In this document: in pieces, positions 53,542 to 61,213 of the stretch
Numbering within the stretch: the stretch's first letter is position 1
Layout of the letters: the number at the start of each line of letters is the position of its first letter
Assembly: GCA_963822145.1 (NCBI GenBank)
Contig: CAWGGG010000004.1
Span: forward strand, 1,789,092 to 1,853,091
Source: UBA5072 sp963822145
GTDB lineage: Bacteria > Bacteroidota > Bacteroidia > Bacteroidales > UBA10428
Direction: 5' to 3'
DNA length: 64,000 nucleotides
Translations under genes and position numbers: made by a program
Notes under the pieces: generated by a model
What the model was told of the DNA's origin: nothing
The model's input: only the letters and a program-made list of their open reading frames with translations
The model's database searches: none

Positions 53542-53964
53542 TTATTTAATCTTAATGCTTTGAAGAAATTCCTGTGCTGACATTACAGGTATGGTTGATT
53601 CCTTGAAATCCTTAGCATTTCTTGTCAGGAGAATATCACATTCTGCTTTTAAAGCACAATGGTATTGCAAGGCATCTTCAAAGTCTTTGAAGTTTGATGC
53701 CAATCCTTTTTCAATAGTAATTTCATCTAATTCCGACACCTCTGAAATTATCCTAAACTTCCTTAACTTTTCCTTCACATTTTCAGAACTCTCAAATTTA
53801 CTAAGCAGAAAATAAACCGTTGGGTATGAAAAGGCAGATACCACCATTTTTATTTTTCCTTTATCTGCTAATGTAGCTACCTTGGCAATAGATTCATAAT
53901 GAGGAACCCTTTCACCCAATAGGTCCATCATCACGTTTATATCAATGAAGAGTTTGGGAATCAT
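53542..53964 (-). CDS. PIN-domain toxin (VapC-like)
   Basis: A 140-aa PIN-domain protein: the first acidic residue is Asp8 in LFIDINVMMDLL, then EKGLASNFKDFEDALQYHCA with Glu/Asp of the second cluster and CDILLTRNAKDF with the third. PIN toxins cleave RNA with a magnesium ion. It follows an antitoxin gene with a 4-nt ATGA overlap, the normal order for VapBC. The pair forms one cassette (ATTAGGCGTAGG left, CTTACGCCTAAC right); such modules are common in large integrons and are thought to stabilise them. Confidence 0.9.
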   Translation of the reverse strand: MIPKLFIDINVMMDLLGERVPHYESIAKVATLADKGKIKMVVSAFSYPTVYFLLSKFESSENVKEKLRKFRIISEVSELDEITIEKGLASNFKDFEDALQYHCALKAECDILLTRNAKDFKESTIPVMSAQEFLQSIKIK

Positions 53965-54218
53965 TTATATTTATTTGATAAATAGTCACCATACTCTTTT
54001 TTATAATCAAAATCAGCAGGTATTTTAACACCTGTTGTTATACTCTTTACAAAAGGAGATATCTCAATATCGTCTGTTTCTTTTGGGTTATTATTATTTA
54101 CCAACGATCTCAAGTAGGATTCAATAATCCGTGATAAGCTTCTTTTCTGTGAGGAAGCATAATCCTTTGCTTTATCAATCACGAACTTATCAAGTTTTAA
54201 AGTCAGCTTAGAGTCCAT
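53961..54218 (-). CDS. Antitoxin of VapBC-type pair (DUF6364-like)
   Basis: An 85-aa protein. The N-terminal part MDSKLTLKLDKFVIDKAKDY then SSQKRSLSRIIESYL is a ribbon-helix-helix-like DNA-binding domain of the DUF6364 antitoxin type, and the C-terminal tail (SITTGVKIPADFDYKKEYGD) is the likely toxin-binding part. It should neutralise the PIN toxin encoded directly downstream and repress the pair's promoter. Its ATG is about 70 nt from the right cassette end. Confidence 0.87.
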   Translation of the reverse strand: MDSKLTLKLDKFVIDKAKDYASSQKRSLSRIIESYLRSLVNNNNPKETDDIEISPFVKSITTGVKIPADFDYKKEYGDYLSNKYK

Positions 54219-54286
54219 ATCGAAATATTTAATACGTACAAATATACTTCATTGATCCGTACAGTGCAAGTTTTATCTTAACTTAC

Positions 54287-54414
54287 GCCTAACGTCCGCG
54301 TGTATGAGTTGTTGCGTCTTTCATGGCCATATGTTATCTAGCTACAATAAGTCAGCTAAGTGAGTTGCCATTCGCAAACCCACGGCCAGCAATGGATTAT
54401 ACCCGCTGTTGTGA
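54287..54414 (-). repeat. attC site, plain backbone (128 nt)
   Basis: Left core GCCTAAC, arm CCGCGTGTATGAG; right arm GGATTATACCCGCT and right core GTTGTGA. No modules. Confidence 0.85.
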
Positions 54415-54431
54415 ATAGTTTTATTCTTTCT

Positions 54432-54650
54432 CTATTTGATCAGAAATATTGAGGCTATGACTGCCAGGACAAAGGTTACAATTATTACATATGAAACTGG
54501 TCTGCCAAAATTTAATGTCCAGCCCATTAATGGTTCTTTCTTTTGAACTATTATTCTAGGATCCTTAGGATTAACATAAAACTTTCCTTTCCAATTGTAT
54601 GGATTTTGATTCATTGAATAAAGAATCTCTTTGTCAAGTTTTGGTGTCAT
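54432..54650 (-). CDS. DUF5808-domain membrane protein
   Basis: A 72-aa protein from the ATG at 54650 (MTPKLDKEILYSMNQNPYNW); the longer frame begins with GTG inside the attC and is unlikely. NWKGKFYVNPKDPRIIVQKK and MGWTLNFGRP make up the DUF5808 domain, followed by one transmembrane helix (YVIIVTFVLAVIASIFLI). Function unknown. Decayed relatives stand left of two LRR genes (42.1 and 56.8 kb). Cassette ends: GTTGTGAATAG left, TTGTTCACAAC right. Confidence 0.78.
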   Translation of the reverse strand: MTPKLDKEILYSMNQNPYNWKGKFYVNPKDPRIIVQKKEPLMGWTLNFGRPVSYVIIVTFVLAVIASIFLIK

Positions 54651-54691
54651 TATATTTAAAATTTGGTGGTTGGGTTTTCTTTTAAAATTGT

Positions 54692-54846
54692 TCACAACGT
54701 TTGGCGGTATGAAAAGCTGCCGATTGCGGGTGATTTCCTATCAAGGTACACGAAAAGTTGAAGCGGGCTAAAACCTTTCGCATACCACTGAACTTTTCTC
54801 ACGACCAAAGGGAGTAAACCCTTATTGGCTATACCGCGTGTTGGAG
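54692..54846 (-). repeat. attC site, F2 lineage, long form (155 nt)
   Basis: Left core TCACAAC, arm GTTTGGCGGTATG; interior CAAGGTACACGAAAAGTTGA and the F2 insertion ACTTTTCTCACGACCAAAGG; right arm TTGGCTATACCGCGT and right core GTTGGAG. Confidence 0.86.
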
Positions 54847-54854
54847 GTATGTGC

Positions 54855-55550
54855 TTATTTTTTAATGTATTTTGTCGCATTTTTTAACACTTCTTTAGTT
54901 GTCCAATTTTCATTTTCAACTAGGAATCTCGTTACAAAGCCAGAGTCTTTTTTTGAGTATTCTCTTAAAACCCATCCAACAGCAGTTTTACAAAATCTCT
55001 CATTCCGTTTTATTAATTCTAAGGAAAAATCTTCAATGATTCCTTTGTGATTGTCAAGTGATTTACATTGAGCAAATGCGACTAATGAAGCTCTTGCTTT
55101 CCATTGGTTTTGACTTATATTCCACTTCTTAAGTTCAATTAAAATCTCTTTTGTCCAATTATCGATCATCGGTGTTAATAATCTCACACAAAGCCAATCA
55201 CATACATTCCAATCTGTTATTAGCTCTTTATCAAACCAATCTGAAAACAACGCAATTTTTTCATGCTCATTTATTTTGTTCCAGTTTAATTGGATATAAA
55301 TAATCGCAGAAAGCTTGTCCTCGGTATATTCGCTGGTCATTAAATCGTTGAGTAAATCAATCTGCTCAGAAAAATCTAATTCAAGTAGTTTATAATATTT
55401 AGTTGCTTCTTTAACAATCTCTCGTATCTCTGGTATTCCAACTCCTTTTGATTTGATGTCATGCTTAATATAGTTCTCAAGCCATTTTGCCTTATCTAGC
55501 TTTCCAATTGACGTAATTTTACTTTTTATATTTTTTGAAATCTCATTCAT
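54855..55550 (-). CDS. DNA alkylation repair protein (AlkD-like)
   Basis: A 231-aa HEAT-repeat-like protein from the ATG at 55550 (MNEISKNIKSKITSIG); an earlier TTG is less likely. Blocks KGVGIPEIREIVKEATKYYK, DWNVCDWLCVRLLTPMIDNW, WKARASLVAFAQ and ERFCKTAVGWVLREYSK are those of the AlkC/AlkD family, which removes alkylated bases such as 3-methyladenine. The conserved Trp and Asp/Arg positions around DWNVCDW and GWVLREYS are present. Cassette ends: GTTGGAGGTATG left, CATTACCACCAAC right. Confidence 0.88.
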   Translation of the reverse strand: MNEISKNIKSKITSIGKLDKAKWLENYIKHDIKSKGVGIPEIREIVKEATKYYKLLELDFSEQIDLLNDLMTSEYTEDKLSAIIYIQLNWNKINEHEKIALFSDWFDKELITDWNVCDWLCVRLLTPMIDNWTKEILIELKKWNISQNQWKARASLVAFAQCKSLDNHKGIIEDFSLELIKRNERFCKTAVGWVLREYSKKDSGFVTRFLVENENWTTKEVLKNATKYIKK

Positions 55551-55584
55551 ATCAAATCGACTCAATGGTTTCTCTTAGCATTAC

Positions 55585-55716
55585 CACCAACGGTTGATGG
55601 TATGGTGTCATGCGGGAGTACGAAGCGGTTACTTATCAAGATACACCGACTTATTTTACGAGCTACAAACGCCCGCATACTGCTGAAACCCGCATGCACT
55701 ATACCATGTGTTAGCT
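55585..55716 (-). repeat. attC site, F2 lineage (132 nt)
   Basis: Left core CACCAAC, arm GGTTGATGGTATGG; right arm CTATACCATGT and right core GTTAGCT. Closely resembles the 31573-31703 site. Confidence 0.84.
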
Positions 55717-55726
55717 GTCGACATTT

Positions 55727-56566
55727 TTATTTTCTTGATACATAAAATGTCACATTTTCGCCGTTCCAACAATCACCAATTTCGGGTAATACATTTTCAT
55801 AATCCGTTACGTCTTTAAAACCTTTTGATTCTAAAATTTGTACAAAGTCATCTTTTTCGTAATAATGACTCCAAAAAATGAATGTATTAATAGTATCATT
55901 CTCTTCAATTATTATGTGATGATTTGCAAGTACTTTTGCCTCAGGGTAATGATATCCATTTGTTAATGCAATGTACGGTGTGCTCCTCCAAAATCCGGTT
56001 TCTTGTACCTCCCACGACTGTGAAATTGTTTTTTTATCAATGTTTCTTTCATTTACAACATCACAGATAAATAAACCGCCTTTCTTTAATGCCCTATAAA
56101 TGTTTTCTAATACTTTTTTTCTTTCTTCTGGTAATAAAACACAAAAATCGAGATAAATCATGATTATCAAATCAAACTGGTTATCAAAGTCCAAATTCAG
56201 ATAATTTTTTATCAAGTATTCGATATTCAGTTTCTTTTCTTTTGCTTGTCTAGTTGCATATTGAATTGAATTTTCGGAATAATCAACACCAATTACCGAA
56301 TGTCCTTTTTGTGCTAACAGTTCCGCATAAAGACCTGGCCCACATCCTAAATCAAGGATTTTCATTTCGGGGTGGTCCGTCCGTTTTAAAATCCAATTTG
56401 TTATTCTTTCAATTTTTACTTTACTTCGACTTGCTACATCATTGTCTGGATTTATATGCAGTTCTAACAATTGTTTCGAGATATAAGGGTCTGTCCACAT
56501 AACAGACGAACCTTTCTCATACAACTGAGGTTTGTTTGATAATTTTTTAATTAGTTCTATTTTCAT
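55727..56566 (-). CDS. Class I SAM-dependent methyltransferase
   Basis: A 279-aa protein. Motif I is MKILDLGCGPGLYAELLAQK, the acidic residue after strand two lies in VIGVDYSENSIQYAT, and FDLIIMIYLDFCVLLPEERK is motif IV. The N-terminal helices (WTDPYISKQLLELHINPDND) and the extra C-terminal strands after residue 180 suggest a small-molecule methyltransferase. The substrate is unknown. Cassette ends GTTAGCTGTCG and TGGCAGCTAAC match. Confidence 0.9.
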   Translation of the reverse strand: MKIELIKKLSNKPQLYEKGSSVMWTDPYISKQLLELHINPDNDVASRSKVKIERITNWILKRTDHPEMKILDLGCGPGLYAELLAQKGHSVIGVDYSENSIQYATRQAKEKKLNIEYLIKNYLNLDFDNQFDLIIMIYLDFCVLLPEERKKVLENIYRALKKGGLFICDVVNERNIDKKTISQSWEVQETGFWRSTPYIALTNGYHYPEAKVLANHHIIIEENDTINTFIFWSHYYEKDDFVQILESKGFKDVTDYENVLPEIGDCWNGENVTFYVSRK

Positions 56567-56588
56567 TGCAATGTCGTTTTATGCTGGC

Positions 56589-56736
56589 AGCTAACGTCCG
56601 CGCGTATAGCCTGTTCCGACTTGTCGGGAAGCCGTTGCGCGGCAAGAGCGCTGTGTGGTCTATGTAGCACGGCTTGACCAAAAGCACTGGCCACCGCAAA
56701 CCCTCTGTCAGCAATGGGTTATACACATTGTTGTGC
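56589..56736 (-). repeat. attC site, module A (148 nt)
   Basis: Left core AGCTAAC, arm CCGCGCGTATAGCC and A hairpin (TTCCGACTTGTCGGGAAG); right arm GGGTTATACACAT and right core GTTGTGC. Confidence 0.85.
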
Positions 56737-56746
56737 ACAGGTTTAC

Positions 56747-56878
56747 TTTTCTATTTGTTTAAGAACATCGAAGTTATTGAGATTAAAACAAAGGTTACAA
56801 TAATTGCAGATGAAACAGGTATTGCGAAATTCATTATCCAATTCAGGGTGGGAAAGCTTTTTGGTTTATCTTTTGCCA
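56747..56878 (-). CDS. Short DUF5808-derived membrane peptide, 43 aa
   Basis: The frame MLAKDKPKSFPTLNWIMNFA then IPVSSAIIVTFVLISITSMF ends LNK and a stop close to the attC. It corresponds to the last 35 residues of the 54.4-kb DUF5808 protein (TLNFGRP, VIIVTFVLAVIASIF), so only the domain end and the membrane helix remain. It could still be translated, or be a relic like the copy at 42.1 kb. Coordinates are accurate to a few bases. Confidence 0.45.
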
Positions 56879-57025
56879 GCATAGTTTATAAGATAACCTG
56901 CCTGGTAAAATTTTCAGCTTCACCTTTCAATATTTTAGCCAGTAAGAGCAATTTCAGACTCCTATGAGTTAAATTGAAAGTCATTGTAAAATAAAAACCA
57001 AAGAGATAAATTTAGAATATTTAGC

Positions 57026-58444
57026 CTATTTACTGCAATCCGTTGTAAAATAGAAATTCGGACTGCCTTCTGCACAAAGAACGAAATTGACAGGAGGAAA
57101 GGGCATTGTCCAGACACATACTTTTAGCAATGTTGGCATATTCCCAATTTCAAGATAGCAACCCATCTCGTAACCATCATTCCAGTCAAGGTTAGAATTG
57201 TTTGTAAGATCAAGGCTGGTCAATTGATTACCACCGCATAACAACCTTATCAAACCAGGATGATTGGAAACATCCAGGCTGGTCAATTGATTTGATCTAC
57301 AGTCCAAGCGCTCCAGTTTAACGTTATTCGATATATCGAGGCTGGTCATATGATTACTTCCGCAATATAACACATCCAAGAGAGGCTGATTGGATACATC
57401 CAGGCTGGTCAATTGGTTTGCTTCGCATCCCAAATTTCTTAAGTTTGTGTTCTTTGAAAGATTCAGGCTGGTTAGTGGATTAGTACCACAGTTTAATGTC
57501 CACATGTCAGGCTGACTGGAAAGATCCAGGCTCGTTAATTGATTACTGCTGCAAACCAATAAATGTAAATAAGGATTTTGGAGTACATCCAGACTGGTTA
57601 ATTGGTTACCATCACAATACAAATATTCCAAATCGGACTGATTGGAAACATCAAGAATGCTTAATTGGTTATCACTGCAACGCAAGCTTGTTAAGTTGGC
57701 ATTCTTTGTAACATCAAGGTGGGTTAACCGGTTACTCGAGCAATCCAGTATATTCAAGGCAATATTATTCGAAACATCCAGAGTTATCAATTGATTACCA
57801 CCACAATACAACCATTCCAAATCAGACTGATTGGAAACGTCAAGTTCAGTTAACTGGTTAAAATAGCACACCAAATTATGTAAGGCAGTGTTATTGGAAA
57901 CATCAAGACTGGTTAATTTATTATTATGACAGATTAATTGATACAAAAAAGTTTCAATGGGAAGATCAAGAGCGGTTAAATCATTTTCTGAGCATTCCAA
58001 ATTTACTAAAGAAATGTTATGGGAAACATCAAGGCTGGTTAATTGGTTTTTATCGCAAGACAAACCCCGAAGAAGAGCATTCTGTGAAACATCGAGTTGC
58101 TTTAATTGATTGTCACTGCAATTTAGGTCTTTCAGCATAACATTCTTCGAAAGATCAAGAGCGGTTAGCTGGTTTTCCTGGCACCAAAAAGATTCCAGGT
58201 TGACAAATTCCTCTATGCCTTTCAGATCCGCTATTCCCTTATTGTAAACCGAAAGATCTGTTACCTTTTCAGCTTCTGTATAACTAATTGAACCATCTCC
58301 GTCTGTATCAATCCCCAATTCAATAAGAGCTTTTAAAAAGTTATCATCAGGAATCTTTACATTAGAAGTTGGTTCATTTTTTTCACATTGGTTCAACAGA
58401 ATCACAGTCATTATGCATAAAAATGACCTGATGATTGATTTCAT
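57026..58444 (-). CDS. LRR lipoprotein 4
   Basis: A 472-aa lipoprotein (CIMTVILLNQC), the longest of four related proteins. EF-hand-like loop DTDGDGSISYTEAE, about sixteen 21-residue repeats (LDVSNQPLLDVLYCGSNHMT and similar) and the common C-terminal cap (VWTMPFPPVN, YFYFTTDCSK-like end). It probably sits on the outer surface or in the periplasm as a binding protein. The cassette also contains a DUF5808 remnant and a decayed plus-strand relic, as in the 42.4-kb cassette. Ends: GTTGTGCACAGG left, TTGTGCACAAC right. Confidence 0.86.
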   Translation of the reverse strand: MKSIIRSFLCIMTVILLNQCEKNEPTSNVKIPDDNFLKALIELGIDTDGDGSISYTEAEKVTDLSVYNKGIADLKGIEEFVNLESFWCQENQLTALDLSKNVMLKDLNCSDNQLKQLDVSQNALLRGLSCDKNQLTSLDVSHNISLVNLECSENDLTALDLPIETFLYQLICHNNKLTSLDVSNNTALHNLVCYFNQLTELDVSNQSDLEWLYCGGNQLITLDVSNNIALNILDCSSNRLTHLDVTKNANLTSLRCSDNQLSILDVSNQSDLEYLYCDGNQLTSLDVLQNPYLHLLVCSSNQLTSLDLSSQPDMWTLNCGTNPLTSLNLSKNTNLRNLGCEANQLTSLDVSNQPLLDVLYCGSNHMTSLDISNNVKLERLDCRSNQLTSLDVSNHPGLIRLLCGGNQLTSLDLTNNSNLDWNDGYEMGCYLEIGNMPTLLKVCVWTMPFPPVNFVLCAEGSPNFYFTTDCSK

Positions 58445-58472
58445 TATACTTAAGGTTTATGATTAATTATCT

Positions 58473-58504
58473 GTAAGTTACAATAAGTTTATGCCACTGT
58501 CAAG
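58473..58504 (-). promoter_or_regulatory. Putative promoter of LRR lipoprotein 4
   Basis: On the minus strand AAACTTGACA is followed 20 nt after TTG by TAACTTAC, 29 nt before the ATG. The same layout stands before LRR lipoprotein 2, and a weaker version (GAACTTAATA, TAACTTGC) before LRR lipoprotein 3, so these cassettes carry their own promoter. Confidence 0.45.
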
Positions 58505-58608
58505 TTTATTTTTGTAGGTCAATAATTATAACGATATATAATAATAGGATTATTATTACAGGTTCAAGGTTTTGAATCGATCGGTTTGGTTTGTTTCCTT
58601 AAAATTGT

Positions 58609-58739
58609 GCACAACGTTCCGACGTTATGGGGCGTGGCGGCTAAAGGAGATGTCCCTGCCGAATTAAACTGGATTATATTACTTTTACAAAGCTCGTGTG
58701 GTTACAGAAGACAGCCATGACCTATACTGTATGTTAGCA
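58609..58739 (-). repeat. Divergent attC site (131 nt)
   Basis: Left core GCACAAC, arm TTCCGACGTTATGG; right arm CCTATACTGTAT and right core GTTAGCA. The interior differs from the main lineages. Confidence 0.65.
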
Positions 58740-58768
58740 ATAGTGCGAGTTTATAGGTAAGGTTCATT

Positions 58769-59239
58769 TTATTTTTTGTCCGGATCACTAAGCTCTGTTT
58801 TTAAATTATAGGCTAATCTTAAAGATCCATCCGCTTGACGTTCATAAATTGCAACAGCTGCATTTCTTTTAATGATAGTATCACCAGTTTCATTTTGAAT
58901 GTAGGATTGAATTTGAATTATTTCAGCTGTAATAAATTCTTTTGATTGCCATATTTTTTGAATTTTATTTTCTTGATGCACATATTTCCTTTGTACTTTT
59001 TGACTGCTGAATAAAGCCCTGATCTCTTCTCTGCCTGAATAGATTTTTCCCCCCTCAATTCTAATCCCGTCTTCAGTGAACAAATCAGCGTTCGCCGTTC
59101 TATGACCTGTAAGGATATTATTGTTCCACGTCGTGTTTAATTGTTCTAATGCTTTCACATCATTTTCCACGGACAATTTTTCCTGGCATGATGTTAAAAT
59201 CATTATCAATAGAATTAAGGTCCAAGCTATCTTTTTCAT
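58769..59239 (-). CDS. DUF4440/SnoaL-like lipoprotein
   Basis: A 156-aa lipoprotein (LILLIMILTSC). The mature domain (NDVKALEQLNTTWNNNILTG, LFTEDGIRIEGGKIYSGREE, IKRNAAVAIYERQADGSLRL) has the NTF2-like pattern of DUF4440. It is probably periplasmic; ligand unknown. A similar exported domain is encoded at 20436-20945. Cassette ends: GTTAGCAATAG left, TTATTGCAAAC right. Confidence 0.82.
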   Translation of the reverse strand: MKKIAWTLILLIMILTSCQEKLSVENDVKALEQLNTTWNNNILTGHRTANADLFTEDGIRIEGGKIYSGREEIRALFSSQKVQRKYVHQENKIQKIWQSKEFITAEIIQIQSYIQNETGDTIIKRNAAVAIYERQADGSLRLAYNLKTELSDPDKK

Positions 59240-59303
59240 AAGTCTTTTGTTAGCTGATTATTTTAGTATTAAATATTCTGATACTAGGTAAACGCAGCAT
59301 TAT

Positions 59304-59433
59304 TGCAAACGTTCGCCGGTATGCGCAGATGCCGCTTCAAGGCGCTTTCGTGTCGGGTTACCCACAAGGTAAGCAAATGAAGTAACATTAGCAACCCCTC
59401 GGCCCGGCAATTGCGTATGACAGGCTGTTAGCA
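59304..59433 (-). repeat. Divergent attC site (130 nt)
   Basis: Left core TGCAAAC, arm GTTCGCCGGTATGCG; right arm GGCAATTGCGTATGACAGGC and right core GTTAGCA. Confidence 0.7.
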
Positions 59434-59451
59434 TCAGTTTTTATCTATTTT

Positions 59452-59691
59452 TCAGGGCCATATAAAACTTTTTGCTTTCGGAGAATCGGGATCAAACCAT
59501 TCTGCTGCACTTTCTTTAAAGATTGGCACTCCATTTTTATCAATTCTGGTTTGAATTAAATCGCCAACAGGGGCTCCATGCAAATATCTTAAGCGACCTT
59601 GGGAATCAAACTTTATTATATTACAAATAAGCAATTCCTCAAATTTTGGCCAATTTTTGATATTTTCCCTGGTTATTCTGATTCTTTCCAC
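59452..59691 (-). CDS. Hypothetical protein, 79 aa
   Basis: The coding stretch RITRENIKNWPKFEELLICN to DPDSPKAKSFIWP is soluble and protein-like. No ATG exists between the attC to its right and this region; a GTG at 59691 (VERIRITRENI) is the most reasonable start, as anything longer would read through the attC. The middle block FDSQGRLRYLHGAPVGDLIQ resembles no family I can name. Either a small GTG-started gene or a cassette gene that lost its 5' end. Cassette ends: GTTAGCATCAG left, TTGGTGCAAAC right. Confidence 0.55.
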   Translation of the reverse strand: MERIRITRENIKNWPKFEELLICNIIKFDSQGRLRYLHGAPVGDLIQTRIDKNGVPIFKESAAEWFDPDSPKAKSFIWP

Positions 59692-59719
59692 GTGGGTGTT
59701 GATTTTATTGTAAAATTGG

Positions 59720-59847
59720 TGCAAACGTCCGCGTGTATGAGTTGTTGCGTGATTCAAAGCACCTTGTTGTCTAGATAATACGGGGTAACCAAAAGAACAC
59801 ATCTACGAAAACCCGCTGCCAGAAATGGCTTAAACACGCTGTTAGGC
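59720..59847 (-). repeat. attC site, plain backbone (128 nt)
   Basis: Left core TGCAAAC, arm CCGCGTGTATGAG; right arm GGCTTAAACACGCT and right core GTTAGGC. Confidence 0.85.
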
Positions 59848-59866
59848 TTAGGAATATTAGATTCTC

Positions 59867-60373
59867 TTAAGTCTTATTTTTTTGTTTGGAGAAAGTCCTG
59901 ATGAATGAAATTTTATTATTTATGGTCTCTGTCAGGATAAATAAGTCAGCCGATTTAAATTCTATAGACCATTTCCATCTTGCTGTCTCAGGATGGGAAA
60001 TATCATCATACTGAATTTGCTCACAAGTTTTTGGGGATGTGAACCAGCATGGGGCGAGCATAATATTGGGGCTATTCTTTAAAATTACAGCTTCCAGCAA
60101 TTTCCCACTTTTCACATCATATCCCATAAATGTTTTGCCTTTAATTGATTCCACTCCTTTAACTTCATTTTTAATAACAAACTCAATACTTGGACCAAAT
60201 GATGTGCATTCCCAAATTATTAAAGTGTCAGTGCCTGCTTTAGCGTTCCATATTCCAACGAACTGTTTCATTAATTCTACCTGATTTAGATCTTGAGTTG
60301 AATTCTGACAAAATGATTGATTAGTCAATAATTTGATTATTAGGAACGTCAGTAGAAAAATGGACTTATTCAT
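59867..60373 (-). CDS. Secreted protein, unknown (168 aa)
   Basis: A protein with a signal peptide (IFLLTFLIIKLLTNQSFC). The body looks like a lipocalin-type or DUF1579-like beta barrel: ELMKQFVGIWNAKAGTDTLI, GKTFMGYDVKSGKLLEAVIL and WKWSIEFKSADLFILTETIN. The opening FVGIWNA motif is typical of such barrels. No ligand can be inferred. Cassette ends GTTAGGCTTAGG and TTAAGCCTAAC are complementary. Confidence 0.72.
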   Translation of the reverse strand: MNKSIFLLTFLIIKLLTNQSFCQNSTQDLNQVELMKQFVGIWNAKAGTDTLIIWECTSFGPSIEFVIKNEVKGVESIKGKTFMGYDVKSGKLLEAVILKNSPNIMLAPCWFTSPKTCEQIQYDDISHPETARWKWSIEFKSADLFILTETINNKISFIRTFSKQKNKT

Positions 60374-60457
60374 AGTAGTAATTTTTAAGATTAATTTTAA
60401 AAGTATGTTTCTAAAGAAAATTTGAATCTAAATATTAAGTTCTATGTGAATTCTTAA

Positions 60458-60589
60458 GCCTAACGTGCTGCAGCTATGCCCAGTAGTCGTTTTGCGGGCT
60501 TCATCACTGTCACCCAGTACAAATTCTCTGCGGGGTACAATGTTTCAAATTGCTCTTTCATAGGCTATTGGGCATAGGTGCTGTTATGT
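60458..60589 (-). repeat. Divergent attC site (132 nt)
   Basis: Left core GCCTAAC, arm GTGCTGCAGCTATGCCCA; right arm TATTGGGCATAGGTGCT and right core GTTATGT. The inner arms are quite different (CTATGCCCA/TGGGCATAG) but pair well with each other. Confidence 0.75.
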
Positions 60590-60996
60590 GGCGTTATTTC
60601 TTTTTCCTTTAGTTTCTTAAATAGAAATTCATAAATGCCCCAAGAAATCAACCCGGCAATTAATGTTGCAATCATATCTCTCCAATCCAGAATGCTTATT
60701 GGTGAAAAATATTGTAACAGTTCATAAACTATCAAACCGAGAGTGATAATAATTAAAAATATTCTTCCCTGTCTATGTTTTGGGTTAACGACAGCAAAAT
60801 CAAAGAAAATTATCGCAATCGTTCCTGTTAAGTTTCCTATTGTGTCTGCAATCCAGTAATCAAAAATGTCATTTGAATATATGTAGGGTCTGTATATTTT
60901 TCTGCCTATTTCAGTAAGAAAAAACATGAAAACAAAAATCAAGAAGAATGCTATTCTTTTATTATCAATAATGAATATCCTGTTTTTATCTATCAT
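60565..60996 (-). CDS. VanZ-like membrane protein
   Basis: A 143-aa protein with four hydrophobic helices (RIAFFLIFVFMFFLTEIGRK, YWIADTIGNLTGTIAIIFFD, IFLIIITLGLIVYELLQYF, MIATLIAGLISWGIYEFLF). DIFDYWIADTIGN and WRDMIATLIAGLISWG have the pattern of VanZ-like proteins. The last nine codons (PHNSTYAQ and the stop) lie inside the attC, so the attC contributes the C-terminus. First of three genes that share one cassette, on the attC side. Confidence 0.68.
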   Translation of the reverse strand: MIDKNRIFIIDNKRIAFFLIFVFMFFLTEIGRKIYRPYIYSNDIFDYWIADTIGNLTGTIAIIFFDFAVVNPKHRQGRIFLIIITLGLIVYELLQYFSPISILDWRDMIATLIAGLISWGIYEFLFKKLKEKEITPHNSTYAQ

Positions 60997-61004
60997 TTGA
61001 AAGG

Positions 61005-61190
61005 TTAATTATTGGTCTTTTCTACAATTAAAACAAAGTCAATTTTGGATGTTGCTCCCATAAGTTGGAAAGTTGGTCGAACATTCGGAATTACCGAAAT
61101 AACTTCACCATCCAGTTTATTTAGAAACTGTTCTAATTTTTCCTGCATATTGTCGCTATTGACTTCTATGCGATGTACTCTGTATTTCAT
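61005..61190 (-). CDS. Small protein, DUF4177-like, 61 aa
   Basis: A 61-aa protein: KYRVHRIEVNSDNMQEKLEQ then FLNKLDGEVISVIPNV and a closing strand KIDFVLIVEK. The strand-helix-strand-strand layout resembles DUF4177 proteins, though the usual Trp-Glu pair is absent. Located 8 nt upstream of the VanZ-like gene on the same strand, so the two are probably translated from one message. Confidence 0.6.
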   Translation of the reverse strand: MKYRVHRIEVNSDNMQEKLEQFLNKLDGEVISVIPNVRPTFQLMGATSKIDFVLIVEKTNN

Positions 61191-61213
61191 AATAATATTT
61201 TTATAATTGATTT

